Source: Flavobacterium sp. (GTDB lineage: Bacteria > Bacteroidota > Bacteroidia > Flavobacteriales > Flavobacteriaceae). From it: a DNA stretch of 64,000 nt. A program made the position numbers and the translations under genes. The stretch spans positions 28,116 to 92,115 of the forward strand of contig NZ_SEBR01000015.1 of assembly GCF_004295795.1 (NCBI RefSeq), written 5' to 3'. The notes under the pieces are model-generated. The model ran no database searches, was not told where the DNA came from, and worked only from the letters and a program-made list of their open reading frames with translations. Positions 42,794-52,179 of the stretch are shown piece by piece. Position 1 is the stretch's first letter; the number at the start of each line of letters is the position of its first letter.

Positions 42794-45700
42794 TCAGTTT
42801 TTTGAAAACGCGACAGTCTTCGATTTGTAGTGCAATTGATAGTTCTTCGGAGTCATTTTGTACACCTTATTGAACTCGCGGTAGAAGTAAGATCTGTTGT
42901 TGAAACCTGATTTGTAGCAAACTTCAGACACCGTCAACACGTTTTTCCGAAGCAATTCGGCGGCAAATTTGAGTCGCATGCTTCGAATGAGATCGGTTGG
43001 AGTAAGCCCGAAAAGGTCTTTTGTCTTGCGAAAAAGTTGGGAAGCCGAAATGCCGAGTTCGCGTTCGATGAAGCCGCTTTGGAGGTTTTCGCTGTCGATG
43101 TTTTTCCGGATGAGTTCGATCAGAGTTCGGATAAAGTCTTTTTCGCGCGAAGTCACCGGCGCATCCGACGGACTCGCATCCACAATCAAATCTTCGGTAA
43201 AATGTCTCAAAATCAAGCTCTTTTCCTCGAGCAGTTTGTGGATTCTCACGAGCAGATGTTCGGGATAAAAAGGCTTCGGAATGTACGAATTGGCGCCGCT
43301 TTCCAAGCCCTCGATGCGGTGCACGACCTGATCTTTGGCCGTAAGCATGATAAACGGAATGTGACAAGTGCGCAAATCGGTCTTGATCTTTCGGCAAAGT
43401 TCGACGCCGTCCATAATTGGCATCATCACATCGCTGATTATCAAATCTGGAATCGCCGAGCCCACGATTTCCAAGGCTTCGGCTCCGTTGTAAGCCGTCG
43501 TGATATTGTATTTCGACGAGAGTAGATCGTGCAAGAACGCATGGATTTCCTTTTCGTCTTCCACGATCAAAATCGTCTGTTTGTCGTTCTCGAGCTGTTC
43601 GAGTGCCGAAATCTTCTCGGGCAATTTCTCGTCTGGCGCGTCCGAAATCTCTTCCAGGATGTTTTTCAGATGGTGCGAGATCTGAACCGGCGAACTCTCA
43701 AGATCGATCTCTTTTTCGGTGAACGCACTTTGGTCGCAAGGCAACAAAATCGTGAAAACCGTCTGTTCGTTGGCTACGCTCGAGACCAAAATCTCACCTC
43801 TCAAAACCGTGACAAGCTTCTTGATGTAAGCCAACCCGATTCCGGTTCGGAACATTTCGTTGTCCGAAGAAATATCCGACAGGAAAAAGCGATCGAAAAG
43901 CGAGTCCATTTTTTCCTTCGGAATGCCTTTCCCGGTATTTGTCACCGTCAAGCGGATGCGTTTTCGATTTTCATCCTCGAACTCGGCCTTGACCGAAATT
44001 TTCCCGTCGATTGGCGTGTATTTGAACGCATTCGACATTAAATTGAACACGATTTTCTCGGTTTTGTCCTTGTCGAACCAACCCGAAAGCGACTGCGGAA
44101 TTTCGAGGTTGTAATCGATTTTCTTATCGAAAGCCCAATCGTCGAAAAGCTCGGCGATCTGTTCGATCAGATTCACGAAATCGAACTTTTTGACCGTGAC
44201 TTCGAGGTATTCGTATTCGGCTTTTCGGAATTCCAGCAATTGCTGCGTCAGGAACAACAATCGCGACGAGTTCCGCTGGATCATGTTCACGAATTTTTGG
44301 CTGCGATCGTCTAGATTCGAGGTTTCGGACAACTTTTGGATTGGCCCGACGATCAACGTAAGCGGCGTCAGGAATTCGTGGGCGATGTTCGTGAAAAACG
44401 ACAATCTGTTCTCGTGGATTTCTTCCTCTTTCTGTCGGAAAATGATGTTCTGCTTGAGCGATTGTTTCTTGAGATAATAACTTCTAACGAACAAAACGAA
44501 GAAAATTCCCAAGATCAGATAAATCGCCAAAGCCACATTCGACTGCCAAATCACGGGCTTGACGCGAATGTCGATCGCGCGCACCGGATCGCTCCAAACG
44601 CCGTCGCTGTTCGACCATTTCATGAAAAGCTCGTAATTTCCTCTGGGAACGTTCGTGAACGAAATGATCTTGCGGTTGTCGATCGCGTTCCATTCTTTGT
44701 CGAAACCTTCAAGTTTGTAGGCGTAGCGGCACTTGTCGCTGTTGATGTAAGTCAAGGCCGAAAGTTGGATGTCGAAGAAATTCTGGTCGTGATTCAAAAC
44801 GATCGAAGGATGCGTTTCCGATTTTGGAGAAACGACCAAGCTTTCATAATAAGGTTCGGCCTGGTTCTGTCCCGAAATCTTGTCGATGAACAAATCTGGA
44901 ACAACGGTCGATTCGGTGATCTGTTGCGGCAAAAAGTAGTTGAAACCTTTGATTCCGCCCATGAAAACGAGTTGCGATCGGTTGTCGAAATAAAAAGCTC
45001 CGTCGGCGAATTCGTTGTTCTGAAGTCCGTCGACTCTTGAATAGTTGATGAATTTCTCAGGATTCACGACAAAATTCGACAGTCCGAAATTGGTTGAAAT
45101 CCACAGGTTCGACTTTCCGTCAGACACGATGCCATGGATCGTATTGTCGGGCAAACCGTCTTTGACCGTGTAACTTTTGAATTCGGCTTTCGAATCAGAC
45201 GTAAGTTTTTCCAACCGATTCAACCCAAAACTCGTCCCGATCCAAAGTTTCCCCGACGCGTCATTCATCAAACACAAAACGTCGTTGTTCGACAAACTTT
45301 TCGCATCGCCGGCCACATTCTTGAAAGCCTTGAAGTTTCCCGAATTTTTATCGAACAAATTGAGTCCGCCAAGGCGCGTGCCAATCCAAAGTTCATTTTC
45401 GCCTTTCGGAACGATCGAAAACACGATGTTGCTGCTCAACGAGTTCGCGCCGTTTCCGCCAACATAGCGCTTCGAACCGACGATTTTGAGATTGTCGCCG
45501 AGACGTTCGATCTTCAAACGCACGATTCCGTAGCCGTTCGTCCCAAGCCAGATGAATCCCTCTTTGTCCTGATAAATCGCGTAAGTCGACTTGAAATAAT
45601 CGACACTTTTGCTGCCGTCGATGTCGCGCCAACCTACGATTTTACCCGATTTTTGATCGTAAACCGTCATTCCGTCGCCGTCCGTTCCTATGTATATGAG

Positions 45701-46999
45701 GTTGTCGTTGCCTTTGCACAGCGCGAAAACGGCGTTGTCAATTGCGTCAGTCGCTTCGGTAAAAGTCTTGTAAACAAGCGGTTTGTCCGGATTTTGGTAA
45801 AAATCAGATGCGATCTTGATCAAGCCACGACCTTTCGTCCCAACCCAAAACGAGTCGCCGTCGTCGAGAAACGAGCGCACGATTCCGCCGTCGAGTTCGG
45901 GAATTTGCAAAGCCGACACCAAACTGAATGACTTTTTTCGCGGATATATCTTGAACACGCCATCGCCGTCCGTTCCCGTCCAAAGCACGTTTTCGCTGGC
46001 TTGCAAAAGCGTGGTTACCTTTTGTTTTTTGAGATAATCGAGCCACGGACTCGCTATTAGATTTCCGTTTTCATCTGAAATAAAATAGCCCGAACGACCC
46101 GAAAACACGAAACCTTCGGGCACGTGACCGACGATTGAAGTGGCGATTTTCGGGGTTTTGTCAGCTTTTGGATTGACATCCGAAGTAAGGAAATCGACTT
46201 TTCCCGACGTTCCAATCGCGGCGATCGTTCCGTTTGGAGCAATGTCGAATGTGCGCATTTCGGATGAGATCAATTTGGGTTCGGAAGCGGTTGGAATTTT
46301 GTTTTCGGGAATTTCGATCGGGATCGAGAAACAGCGGTTGTCGGCAAAAAGCGCGAGCATTTCCCCGTTTTTCGAGAATTCGAGCTTTCGAACCGTGGCC
46401 GCGGGCAATCCCGGGATTTGCAGCTGACGAAAATCCTGTCCGTCGAAATACCCGATTCCCCAATCTTTTACGGCGCAATACACGCGTTTGTCGGCATCCA
46501 ATGCCATGTTGAATTCGCTTTCTGACAACGGCGGCTTGTTCTTTCTCGAGAAATAAAACTGTTGGAAATCTCCGGTTTTTTTGTCATACCGATTGATTCC
46601 GTGCATCGTCAAAACCCAAATCTGACCTTGGAAATCCTCGCCTATCTTGAGAATCACCTGATTACTCAGTGATTTGACAGGATCAGGCTGCGGACGGAAA
46701 ATTTGGAAATTGTTGCCGTCGTAACGATTCAGTCCGTCCCAAGTACCGATCCAAATGAGATTTTGCGAGTCCTGGAAAATGCAGTTGACCGAACTGTTGG
46801 AAAGGCCTTTCGTATTGTCAAGTTGTTCAAGCGAATACTTGATTTTCGTGTCTTGACGCAGGTTTTGGATCTTGCTCGCAGCGACAATTTTTTCCGGTTT
46901 TTCCTGTTCCGATTTGGAGCACGAAACCAAAATCCCGACCAATGCCGCGAGCAGCCAAAACTGGACGGATCGATTGTAGAATCGGGAGAAAAATGTCAT
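42794..46999 (-). CDS. Hybrid two-component system regulator (HTCS)
   Basis: A 1401-residue one-protein signalling chain. The periplasmic part (about 45-810) is two Reg_prop propellers (IWIGTWDGLNRYDG and many repeats) plus a Y_Y_Y domain. One membrane helix follows (about 815-845, LAIYLILGIFFVLFVR), then the HisKA domain with His near 872 (NIAHEFLTPL), the ATPase domain, a receiver with Asp near 1190 (LIISDVMMPIMDG), and an AraC-type HTH at the end (FNNRSYFYREFNKVYKMTPKNY). It senses an oligosaccharide and activates the neighbouring susC operon. The N-terminus carries an apparent lipobox, VSC at residues 25-27, which is unusual. Confidence 0.95.
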   Translation of the reverse strand: MTFFSRFYNRSVQFWLLAALVGILVSCSKSEQEKPEKIVAASKIQNLRQDTKIKYSLEQLDNTKGLSNSSVNCIFQDSQNLIWIGTWDGLNRYDGNNFQIFRPQPDPVKSLSNQVILKIGEDFQGQIWVLTMHGINRYDKKTGDFQQFYFSRKNKPPLSESEFNMALDADKRVYCAVKDWGIGYFDGQDFRQLQIPGLPAATVRKLEFSKNGEMLALFADNRCFSIPIEIPENKIPTASEPKLISSEMRTFDIAPNGTIAAIGTSGKVDFLTSDVNPKADKTPKIATSIVGHVPEGFVFSGRSGYFISDENGNLIASPWLDYLKKQKVTTLLQASENVLWTGTDGDGVFKIYPRKKSFSLVSALQIPELDGGIVRSFLDDGDSFWVGTKGRGLIKIASDFYQNPDKPLVYKTFTEATDAIDNAVFALCKGNDNLIYIGTDGDGMTVYDQKSGKIVGWRDIDGSKSVDYFKSTYAIYQDKEGFIWLGTNGYGIVRLKIERLGDNLKIVGSKRYVGGNGANSLSSNIVFSIVPKGENELWIGTRLGGLNLFDKNSGNFKAFKNVAGDAKSLSNNDVLCLMNDASGKLWIGTSFGLNRLEKLTSDSKAEFKSYTVKDGLPDNTIHGIVSDGKSNLWISTNFGLSNFVVNPEKFINYSRVDGLQNNEFADGAFYFDNRSQLVFMGGIKGFNYFLPQQITESTVVPDLFIDKISGQNQAEPYYESLVVSPKSETHPSIVLNHDQNFFDIQLSALTYINSDKCRYAYKLEGFDKEWNAIDNRKIISFTNVPRGNYELFMKWSNSDGVWSDPVRAIDIRVKPVIWQSNVALAIYLILGIFFVLFVRSYYLKKQSLKQNIIFRQKEEEIHENRLSFFTNIAHEFLTPLTLIVGPIQKLSETSNLDDRSQKFVNMIQRNSSRLLFLTQQLLEFRKAEYEYLEVTVKKFDFVNLIEQIAELFDDWAFDKKIDYNLEIPQSLSGWFDKDKTEKIVFNLMSNAFKYTPIDGKISVKAEFEDENRKRIRLTVTNTGKGIPKEKMDSLFDRFFLSDISSDNEMFRTGIGLAYIKKLVTVLRGEILVSSVANEQTVFTILLPCDQSAFTEKEIDLESSPVQISHHLKNILEEISDAPDEKLPEKISALEQLENDKQTILIVEDEKEIHAFLHDLLSSKYNITTAYNGAEALEIVGSAIPDLIISDVMMPIMDGVELCRKIKTDLRTCHIPFIMLTAKDQVVHRIEGLESGANSYIPKPFYPEHLLVRIHKLLEEKSLILRHFTEDLIVDASPSDAPVTSREKDFIRTLIELIRKNIDSENLQSGFIERELGISASQLFRKTKDLFGLTPTDLIRSMRLKFAAELLRKNVLTVSEVCYKSGFNNRSYFYREFNKVYKMTPKNYQLHYKSKTVAFSKN

Positions 47000-47066
47000 T
47001 GTCGCGGTTTGATTTGTCGTTGGAAAGTGTCGGCTTGACCGTTTTTTGTACGGAAACGCTAACTCT

Positions 47067-47074
47067 CAAATATA
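47067..47074 (-). promoter_or_regulatory. -7 box of the hybrid regulator gene
   Basis: TATATTTG on the minus strand is a perfect TAnnTTTG match 68 bp before the start codon. No obvious TTG lies 18-20 bp upstream, so expression may be low or regulated. The same gap (47000-47175) must also hold the promoter of the divergent patatin gene, which I could not locate with confidence. Confidence 0.45.
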
Positions 47075-47175
47075 GGCAAATCCAAACGAAAATTACAGTT
47101 TCAAACGATTGCGGATTTCGCAAAAACACGATTCCCGTCAAATCGCGATTTCTTAACTTTAGGCAAATTTTGCGC

Positions 47176-49422
47176 ATGAACCGAAACCTCGCCCCAATTT
47201 TCGTCTTATTCACGATTTTCACTTGCTCCTTTTCGTCATTTGCCCAACAACGTCCCAAAATCGGACTTACTTTGAGCGGCGGCGGAGCGAAAGGTTTGGC
47301 GCACATCGGGCTTTTGAAAGCGATCGATTCGGCCGGAATTCGCGTCGATTATGTGACCGGAACAAGTATGGGTTCGATTGTCGGATCTTTATATGCCGCG
47401 GGTTACACGGGAAAAGAGATCGAAAAAATGATGGGCGCGCTCAATTGGCAGACCTTGATGTCGAACGAACCCAGCGTCGAGGCTTTGAGTTTGTCCGAAA
47501 AGAAAAACCTTGGCAAATACATCGGTCTACCCATAAGAAAAGGCCGACTGCAACTCAAGCGCGGTTTCATCGAATCGAACGAGCTTTGGCTGGCTTTGTC
47601 GGAGGTTTTCTATCCGTATTACGAAACCACTGATTTCAACCATTTCGACAAACCTTTCCAGTGCATCGCAACCGACGTGGCCACCGGAAAAATGGTCGTT
47701 CTCAAAGACGGAAACATCGTTTCGGCAGTGCGCGCGAGCATGGCGATCCCGTCGATTTTCACACCTGTCGAGATTGACGGCAAAATTCTCGTCGACGGCG
47801 GATTGATCCGGAATTTCCCGGTCGAAAACGCCAAGGAAATGGGAGCCGATTTTATCATAGGAAGCGACGTTTCGGGCAGTTTGGAACCTGTCGAACAGAT
47901 CAAATCGCCCATGGACGTGATAAGCCGATTGCCGTTCTACAACGCCGTAACCGATTTGGAAACCCAGAAAAAACTCGTCGATTTCTACGTGAATTATCCG
48001 TTGGAAAAATTTGGGACAAGCAGTTTTGCCGCGTCTGACAAGATCATTGAAATCGGGAACAAAAAGGCGATGGAATTGTATCCGAAACTCAAGCGGCTAA
48101 AGGATTCGCTAGATTTGAAATTCGGGAGTTTGCCCAAAAAAGAATTTGTCAAAAAACCGGAAACCGTCGTGATTTCAAATGTGGAAGTCACGGGAATTTC
48201 GGCATCCGAAAAAGACTATTTCCTGAGAATGCTTGCGCTCGAAACCGGACGCGATTACAACGCCAAACAAATTTCGGAACGCGTACGATCGACTTTTTCG
48301 ACGCGCATTTACGACAAGCTGCAATATTCGCTCAAACCAAGCGGAAACGGGCAAGCCACGATTTTGTTCGAGGTGGAAAAAGCCACTCGCGTGACGGCAC
48401 TTTTCGGTTTGCACTACAACACCACGACCGGAATCGCACTCAAAACGGGAGTCGAGAAACGAGGCATTTTCAGTCCGCTTTCTACCGCTTTCGCTATGGT
48501 TGCGATTGGAGAAAATCCGCGTGGGCAGGCGATTGTTTCCGATTATCTGAACACACGACGCAACATTTCGGTTCAGGCCGAAGTCAATTTTTCGGCAATC
48601 GACCTTACGACTTACGACGGCACGAATTTTACCGAAAACGGACTTTACCAACAGTCGAACCAGAATTGCGACCTGCAGGTTTTGTGGCAACCCGGAAATC
48701 GCTGGACGATCGGGCTGGGAAGCGAGTTGACGAATTTGGATTACCGTCCCAAAATCGCGTCTGACATTCAGGCAAAAGGCAATACTTACTTCCTGAACTC
48801 CTATTTGACTTTGCATCACAACACGCTCAACGCCGACGTTTATCCTACGAAAGGCCGTCGGTTTTACCTCAAAGGCGGCGTGATTTATGGCCAGAAAAAC
48901 GATTTCAGCATTTATGAGGACGGAGAAATCGTCGCCGATGAAAATTCGCCTTATTTCGACACGCATCCTTACGGCCAGATCAAGTTTTCGTTTGAGCAAT
49001 ATTTCCCTTTCGGACGGCATGCTTTGTTGCTGAACGTGCAGTCTGGCATGAATTTCGGCTACAAGCAATTCGTGATGAACGACTTCATTATCGGCGGGTT
49101 GACGAGCGTTATCCGAAACCAGATCACCTTTGCCGGATTGCCCGAAGGTTCGATTTTTTCGCCTAGCGTAATAAGCGCACAAATCGGTTACCAGTACAAT
49201 GTCGTGAGCAATCTTTACCTGATTTTCAAAGCCAATACTTTATATCACGATTTTATCGACAGCAATCTCAAGTTGCGCGATTCCTCGCATGGCACGGGAT
49301 TTTCGGTGACTGGCGGCTACAAGACTTTTTTGGGTCCGATCGAAGCTAGTTTGATGTATTCGGATTTGAACAAAGAACTGCTTCCTTACTTCAATTTGGG
49401 CTATGTGTTGGCTCTGGACTGA
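47176..49422 (+). CDS. Patatin-like phospholipase with BamA-like barrel
   Basis: A 748-residue protein from ATG 47176 with a signal peptide ending near SSFAQ. The patatin domain (about 27-330) has the oxyanion loop SGGGAKG, the nucleophile Ser64 in GTSMGS and the catalytic Asp in VDGG. A POTRA-like segment (about 335-405, ISNVEVTGISASEKDYFLRML) precedes a beta barrel of the surface-antigen/BamA type to the end. It resembles type Vd (PlpD-like) proteins. It would hydrolyse phospholipids at or beyond the outer membrane. Alone in its transcript, divergent from the HTCS gene. Confidence 0.9.
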   Translation: MNRNLAPIFVLFTIFTCSFSSFAQQRPKIGLTLSGGGAKGLAHIGLLKAIDSAGIRVDYVTGTSMGSIVGSLYAAGYTGKEIEKMMGALNWQTLMSNEPSVEALSLSEKKNLGKYIGLPIRKGRLQLKRGFIESNELWLALSEVFYPYYETTDFNHFDKPFQCIATDVATGKMVVLKDGNIVSAVRASMAIPSIFTPVEIDGKILVDGGLIRNFPVENAKEMGADFIIGSDVSGSLEPVEQIKSPMDVISRLPFYNAVTDLETQKKLVDFYVNYPLEKFGTSSFAASDKIIEIGNKKAMELYPKLKRLKDSLDLKFGSLPKKEFVKKPETVVISNVEVTGISASEKDYFLRMLALETGRDYNAKQISERVRSTFSTRIYDKLQYSLKPSGNGQATILFEVEKATRVTALFGLHYNTTTGIALKTGVEKRGIFSPLSTAFAMVAIGENPRGQAIVSDYLNTRRNISVQAEVNFSAIDLTTYDGTNFTENGLYQQSNQNCDLQVLWQPGNRWTIGLGSELTNLDYRPKIASDIQAKGNTYFLNSYLTLHHNTLNADVYPTKGRRFYLKGGVIYGQKNDFSIYEDGEIVADENSPYFDTHPYGQIKFSFEQYFPFGRHALLLNVQSGMNFGYKQFVMNDFIIGGLTSVIRNQITFAGLPEGSIFSPSVISAQIGYQYNVVSNLYLIFKANTLYHDFIDSNLKLRDSSHGTGFSVTGGYKTFLGPIEASLMYSDLNKELLPYFNLGYVLALD

Positions 49423-49460
49423 GTCCGCATAAGCGAAAAAACGGAAAACCGTATTTGTCT

Positions 49461-49521
49461 CAATTGTCTATCAGCATACCCGAATTGTATAACTTCTGAG
49501 TAGATTTCAGGCCTACCTTCA
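49461..49521 (+). promoter_or_regulatory. Regulon promoter, site 2 (Lys-rich protein gene)
   Basis: CAATTGTCTA (49461-49470) and GAATTGTATAAC (49482-49493) start 21 bp apart. TACCTTCA (49514-49521), a -7-like box, begins 20 bp after the second half-site. The start codon at 49546 is 25 bp further. Layout identical to the other five sites. Confidence 0.65.
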
Positions 49522-49545
49522 CCTCTAATCACAAAAGATAAGACC

Positions 49546-49704
49546 ATGAAAGATTCGAAGAACGACAGCAGCAAAAAACCTGCTACAAGTACGAAAAAAG
49601 CCGACCAAAAGGCTGAGAAACAAGAGAAATCGTCAGACAAAGCCGATACGAAAACTGACACGAAAACAGACGCAAAAGCTGATGCAAAAAAATCCAAGAA
49701 GTAA
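49546..49704 (+). CDS. Small Lys/Ala/Asp-rich basic protein (52 residues)
   Basis: The whole protein is low-complexity: KKPATSTKKADQKAEKQEK followed by repeats of the type ADTKTDTKTDAKADAKKSKK. It resembles the basic tails of histone H1-like bacterial proteins, or intrinsically disordered stress proteins. A regulon-type promoter lies at a normal distance upstream, which makes a real gene likely despite the composition. No fixed fold or function can be assigned. Confidence 0.7.
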   Translation: MKDSKNDSSKKPATSTKKADQKAEKQEKSSDKADTKTDTKTDAKADAKKSKK

Positions 49705-49909
49705 TTTTGGGTTGTTGAGAACCGTTCTATGCGAAACGTCAGACCCGAACTCGGAAGAAGACGATGACCAAACTTACGAACAGGAACCGAAACCAAATCG
49801 CGAGGAAATTCCAGAAATCGAAATCGACGAGGAAGAACCCATGATAAGCTACCGGATTTCAGACGACCATTGCTCCCAAAGCGAAGAAGATTTTTGGAGA
49901 GGCATTTAA
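49682..49909 (+). CDS. Small acidic protein, unknown
   Basis: The frame overlaps the end of the Lys-rich gene by 23 bp if the ATG at 49682 is used; TTG codons at 49712 and 49715 are alternatives. The product is strongly acidic (SEEDDDQTYEQEPKPNREE, then EIEIDEEEP) and ends SEEDFWRGI. It is co-transcribed with the basic protein, and a terminator follows directly. I do not recognise it. The pairing of a basic with an acidic small protein is notable. Confidence 0.5.
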   Translation: MQKNPRSNFGLLRTVLCETSDPNSEEDDDQTYEQEPKPNREEIPEIEIDEEEPMISYRISDDHCSQSEEDFWRGI

Positions 49910-49912
49910 AAC

Positions 49913-49946
49913 GAAGATCGATATTTATCGGTCTTCTTGTTTTTTG
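49913..49946 (+). terminator. Terminator after the small charged proteins
   Basis: GAAGATCGATA (49913-49923) pairs with TATCGGTCTTC (49926-49936) over 11 bp with one G-U pair, then TTGTTTTTT. It starts 3 bp past the acidic ORF and also overlaps the end of the convergent GH1-like gene. Confidence 0.85.
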
Positions 49947-51052
49947 GACAATTCCGTTTCGAACTGCAAAGACGAAATCCTGTCGAAATACTCCTGGTGC
50001 ACGATGCGGTTTTTTGCTGCGTCAAGATCCCAAATGCCACATTGGCAATATGAGGAAAGGTCGTCCCAATCCGGTCTGTCTGTTACGGGATAAATGCAGA
50101 TGCCGTGAAAGTCCACGCCGTAGTCCAAGGCCGTAAGACATTCGGCGACGACCTCATCCAACCATTCGATTCTTCCGGAGCCGAAGTGTCCGGTCTCTGA
50201 AAGAAAAATCGGTTTTCCGTAACGAACGTATGCTTTCTTGAGCAACTTCCAAAGCGGCGTGCGCTCGCCTGCTTCGTCCGGCCAGTCAAGCGGACCGAAA
50301 TATTCGTACCATTGGCAATTCCAGTAATAATTGAACCCAAGAATGTCCGCGAGGTTTTCGGCTCCGCCCAATTCGGGACAAATCCTTCCCAAAATGATGT
50401 CCATAGCCTGAAATTGATGGCTGTTTATTTCGTGCAGATGTTCGTCTTCGCAAAAATCGCTTGGGTGAATCTTGACTAAAGGCTCGACCAACACGATCTT
50501 GCAATCGCGGTCGTTGGCGCGCAAGGCGTGAATTCCCAAAATCGCCGCTTTGCACAAATGGTATTTTATGTCCCATCCGCAGTTTTCAGCAAACGGAACT
50601 GTGCCTCGAACTTCACCCGAATGCCAGGAAAGAAAGCTGATTTCGTTGATTGGAACCACGAACAATTGCTGATACGAATTGGCTTTGTAAAAGATCGCGA
50701 ACGCTTCGCACAACGCCACGAACCGGTCGCAAAAATGCGGATGCGTCGGATACAGGCCATCGGGATAACCAAAGTGGATCAAGTCCCAGATTTGTTGGAT
50801 GCCGTGTTGTTCGGCAGCTTTCATGCGATTGTGTACTTCGGAAAAATCGAACTGAAAAGGCTCGATTTCGACCTCGCTCCAACAAATTCCTTCGCGCACG
50901 ACCTTGACGCCGGCCTGCGTCAACAATCCGTAATCTTCGTAAACCCTCGTGTCATGTTCGGTTTCGCGCAGCAAATTCACGCGGTTTCCCGATCGGTTGA
51001 TGTGGTCGGCGCATTCGTAACCGCCCATGATGAAGGTTTGGAAAAGGCTCAT
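49925..51052 (-). CDS. GH1-like (clan GH-A) glycosidase in a galactofuranose operon
   Basis: A 375-residue cytoplasmic protein with a single (beta/alpha)8 barrel. The acid/base motif is INEISF (Glu137) and the nucleophile motif FLSETGHFG (Glu286), the positions of TFNEP and ENG in GH1. It is shorter than usual GH1 enzymes (about 450). The gene is the third of an operon, overlapping the UDP-galactopyranose mutase gene by 4 bp. It could process or proofread the glycan made by the operon, or act as a transglycosidase. Substrate unknown. Confidence 0.75.
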   Translation of the reverse strand: MSLFQTFIMGGYECADHINRSGNRVNLLRETEHDTRVYEDYGLLTQAGVKVVREGICWSEVEIEPFQFDFSEVHNRMKAAEQHGIQQIWDLIHFGYPDGLYPTHPHFCDRFVALCEAFAIFYKANSYQQLFVVPINEISFLSWHSGEVRGTVPFAENCGWDIKYHLCKAAILGIHALRANDRDCKIVLVEPLVKIHPSDFCEDEHLHEINSHQFQAMDIILGRICPELGGAENLADILGFNYYWNCQWYEYFGPLDWPDEAGERTPLWKLLKKAYVRYGKPIFLSETGHFGSGRIEWLDEVVAECLTALDYGVDFHGICIYPVTDRPDWDDLSSYCQCGIWDLDAAKNRIVHQEYFDRISSLQFETELSKKQEDR

Positions 51053-52179
51053 GCGGCTGTAGGATTTGAGGAAAGTTGCAGCGTTTCGAACAAATCGAGC
51101 GCATTCTTGAACGCTTGATCCATGTTGAAATACTTGTAGTTGGCGAGTCTTCCCACAAAATGCACGTCGAGCAATTTGTCGGCTTCGACCTTGTACTTGG
51201 CGTAAATTTCCTGATTGCGAGGATTCGGAACCGGGTAATACGGCTCGCCTTCATCGACTGTAAATTCCTTGACAACAGTGGTTTTCGGGGATTTCTGGTC
51301 TCCGAAGTGCTTGTATTCGATGATTCGCGTAAAATCGACCTCAGTTCCGGGATAATTCACGACCGAATTCTCCTGGAAAAACTCCATCTCATGCGTTTCG
51401 GATACGAAATTGATTGATCGATATTCGAGTTTTTCGACCAAACTGTGCTTGAAGTTGAAAAAGCGGTCGACCGGACCGGTGTAGAACAATTTGTCGTAGT
51501 CCGAAATCGAATCGGCTATGTCGAAATAATCGGTGTCGAGCAAAACCTCGATGTTTGGATTTTGGAGCAGTTTCTCGAAAAGTTGCGTGTATCCGCCTTT
51601 TGGCAAAGCTTGGTGTTCATCCGAAAAATAGCGATCGTCCAAATTATGGCGCACCGGAATGCGATTCAAAACCGATGCATCGAGTTCCTCAGGATATTTG
51701 TCCCATTGCTTTTTGGTGTAATGCCGGAACATCTTTTCGTAAAGTGCCTCGCCCACGCGATCCAAAACCGCCTCGCGACCATTCGCAGGTTCGGCAAAAA
51801 CCGTTCTGTTGTGCTCGAGCCAATCCTGCATTTGGGTTTCCGATGCGATTTTGGCGTCAAACAACGTATTTACAGTTGTGATGTTCACGGGAATCGGCAC
51901 GGTTTTATCGCCGACTCTCGCAATGACTTTGTGTTCCCATTTGTACCAATCCGAAAAGCGGTTTACGTATTCCCAAACGTCTTTTTCGTTCGTATGGAAC
52001 AGATGCGCTCCGTATTTTGAGACGAGAATTCCGTTTTCGTCGACGTAATCGTAGCAATTTCCAGCGATGTGATTGCGTTTTTCAATGACCAGGACTTTCT
52101 TCCCGATCGACGCATAACGTTCGGCCAAAACCGATCCTGAAATGCCTGCTCCAATAATTACGATGTCTGCTTTTTTCAT
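51049..52179 (-). CDS. glf: UDP-galactopyranose mutase
   Basis: A 376-residue flavoprotein (start ATG 52179). The N-terminal FAD-binding motif is VIIGAGISGSVLAERYA, followed by KRNHIAGNCYDYVDENGI and the typical KYGAHLFHTN; YTKKQWDKYP and RIPVRHNLDDRYFSDEHQALPKGGY-type segments contain substrate Arg and Lys residues. It converts UDP-Galp to UDP-Galf, so the cell can make galactofuranose-containing glycans. Overlaps both neighbours by 4 bp (ATGA), so the three proteins are made together. Confidence 0.95.
   Translation of the reverse strand: MKKADIVIIGAGISGSVLAERYASIGKKVLVIEKRNHIAGNCYDYVDENGILVSKYGAHLFHTNEKDVWEYVNRFSDWYKWEHKVIARVGDKTVPIPVNITTVNTLFDAKIASETQMQDWLEHNRTVFAEPANGREAVLDRVGEALYEKMFRHYTKKQWDKYPEELDASVLNRIPVRHNLDDRYFSDEHQALPKGGYTQLFEKLLQNPNIEVLLDTDYFDIADSISDYDKLFYTGPVDRFFNFKHSLVEKLEYRSINFVSETHEMEFFQENSVVNYPGTEVDFTRIIEYKHFGDQKSPKTTVVKEFTVDEGEPYYPVPNPRNQEIYAKYKVEADKLLDVHFVGRLANYKYFNMDQAFKNALDLFETLQLSSNPTAA

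Noticed and set aside
48175..49182. Open frame of 335 codons on the minus strand inside the patatin gene
   Set aside because: The patatin/BamA frame has clear motifs throughout; the antisense frame has none.
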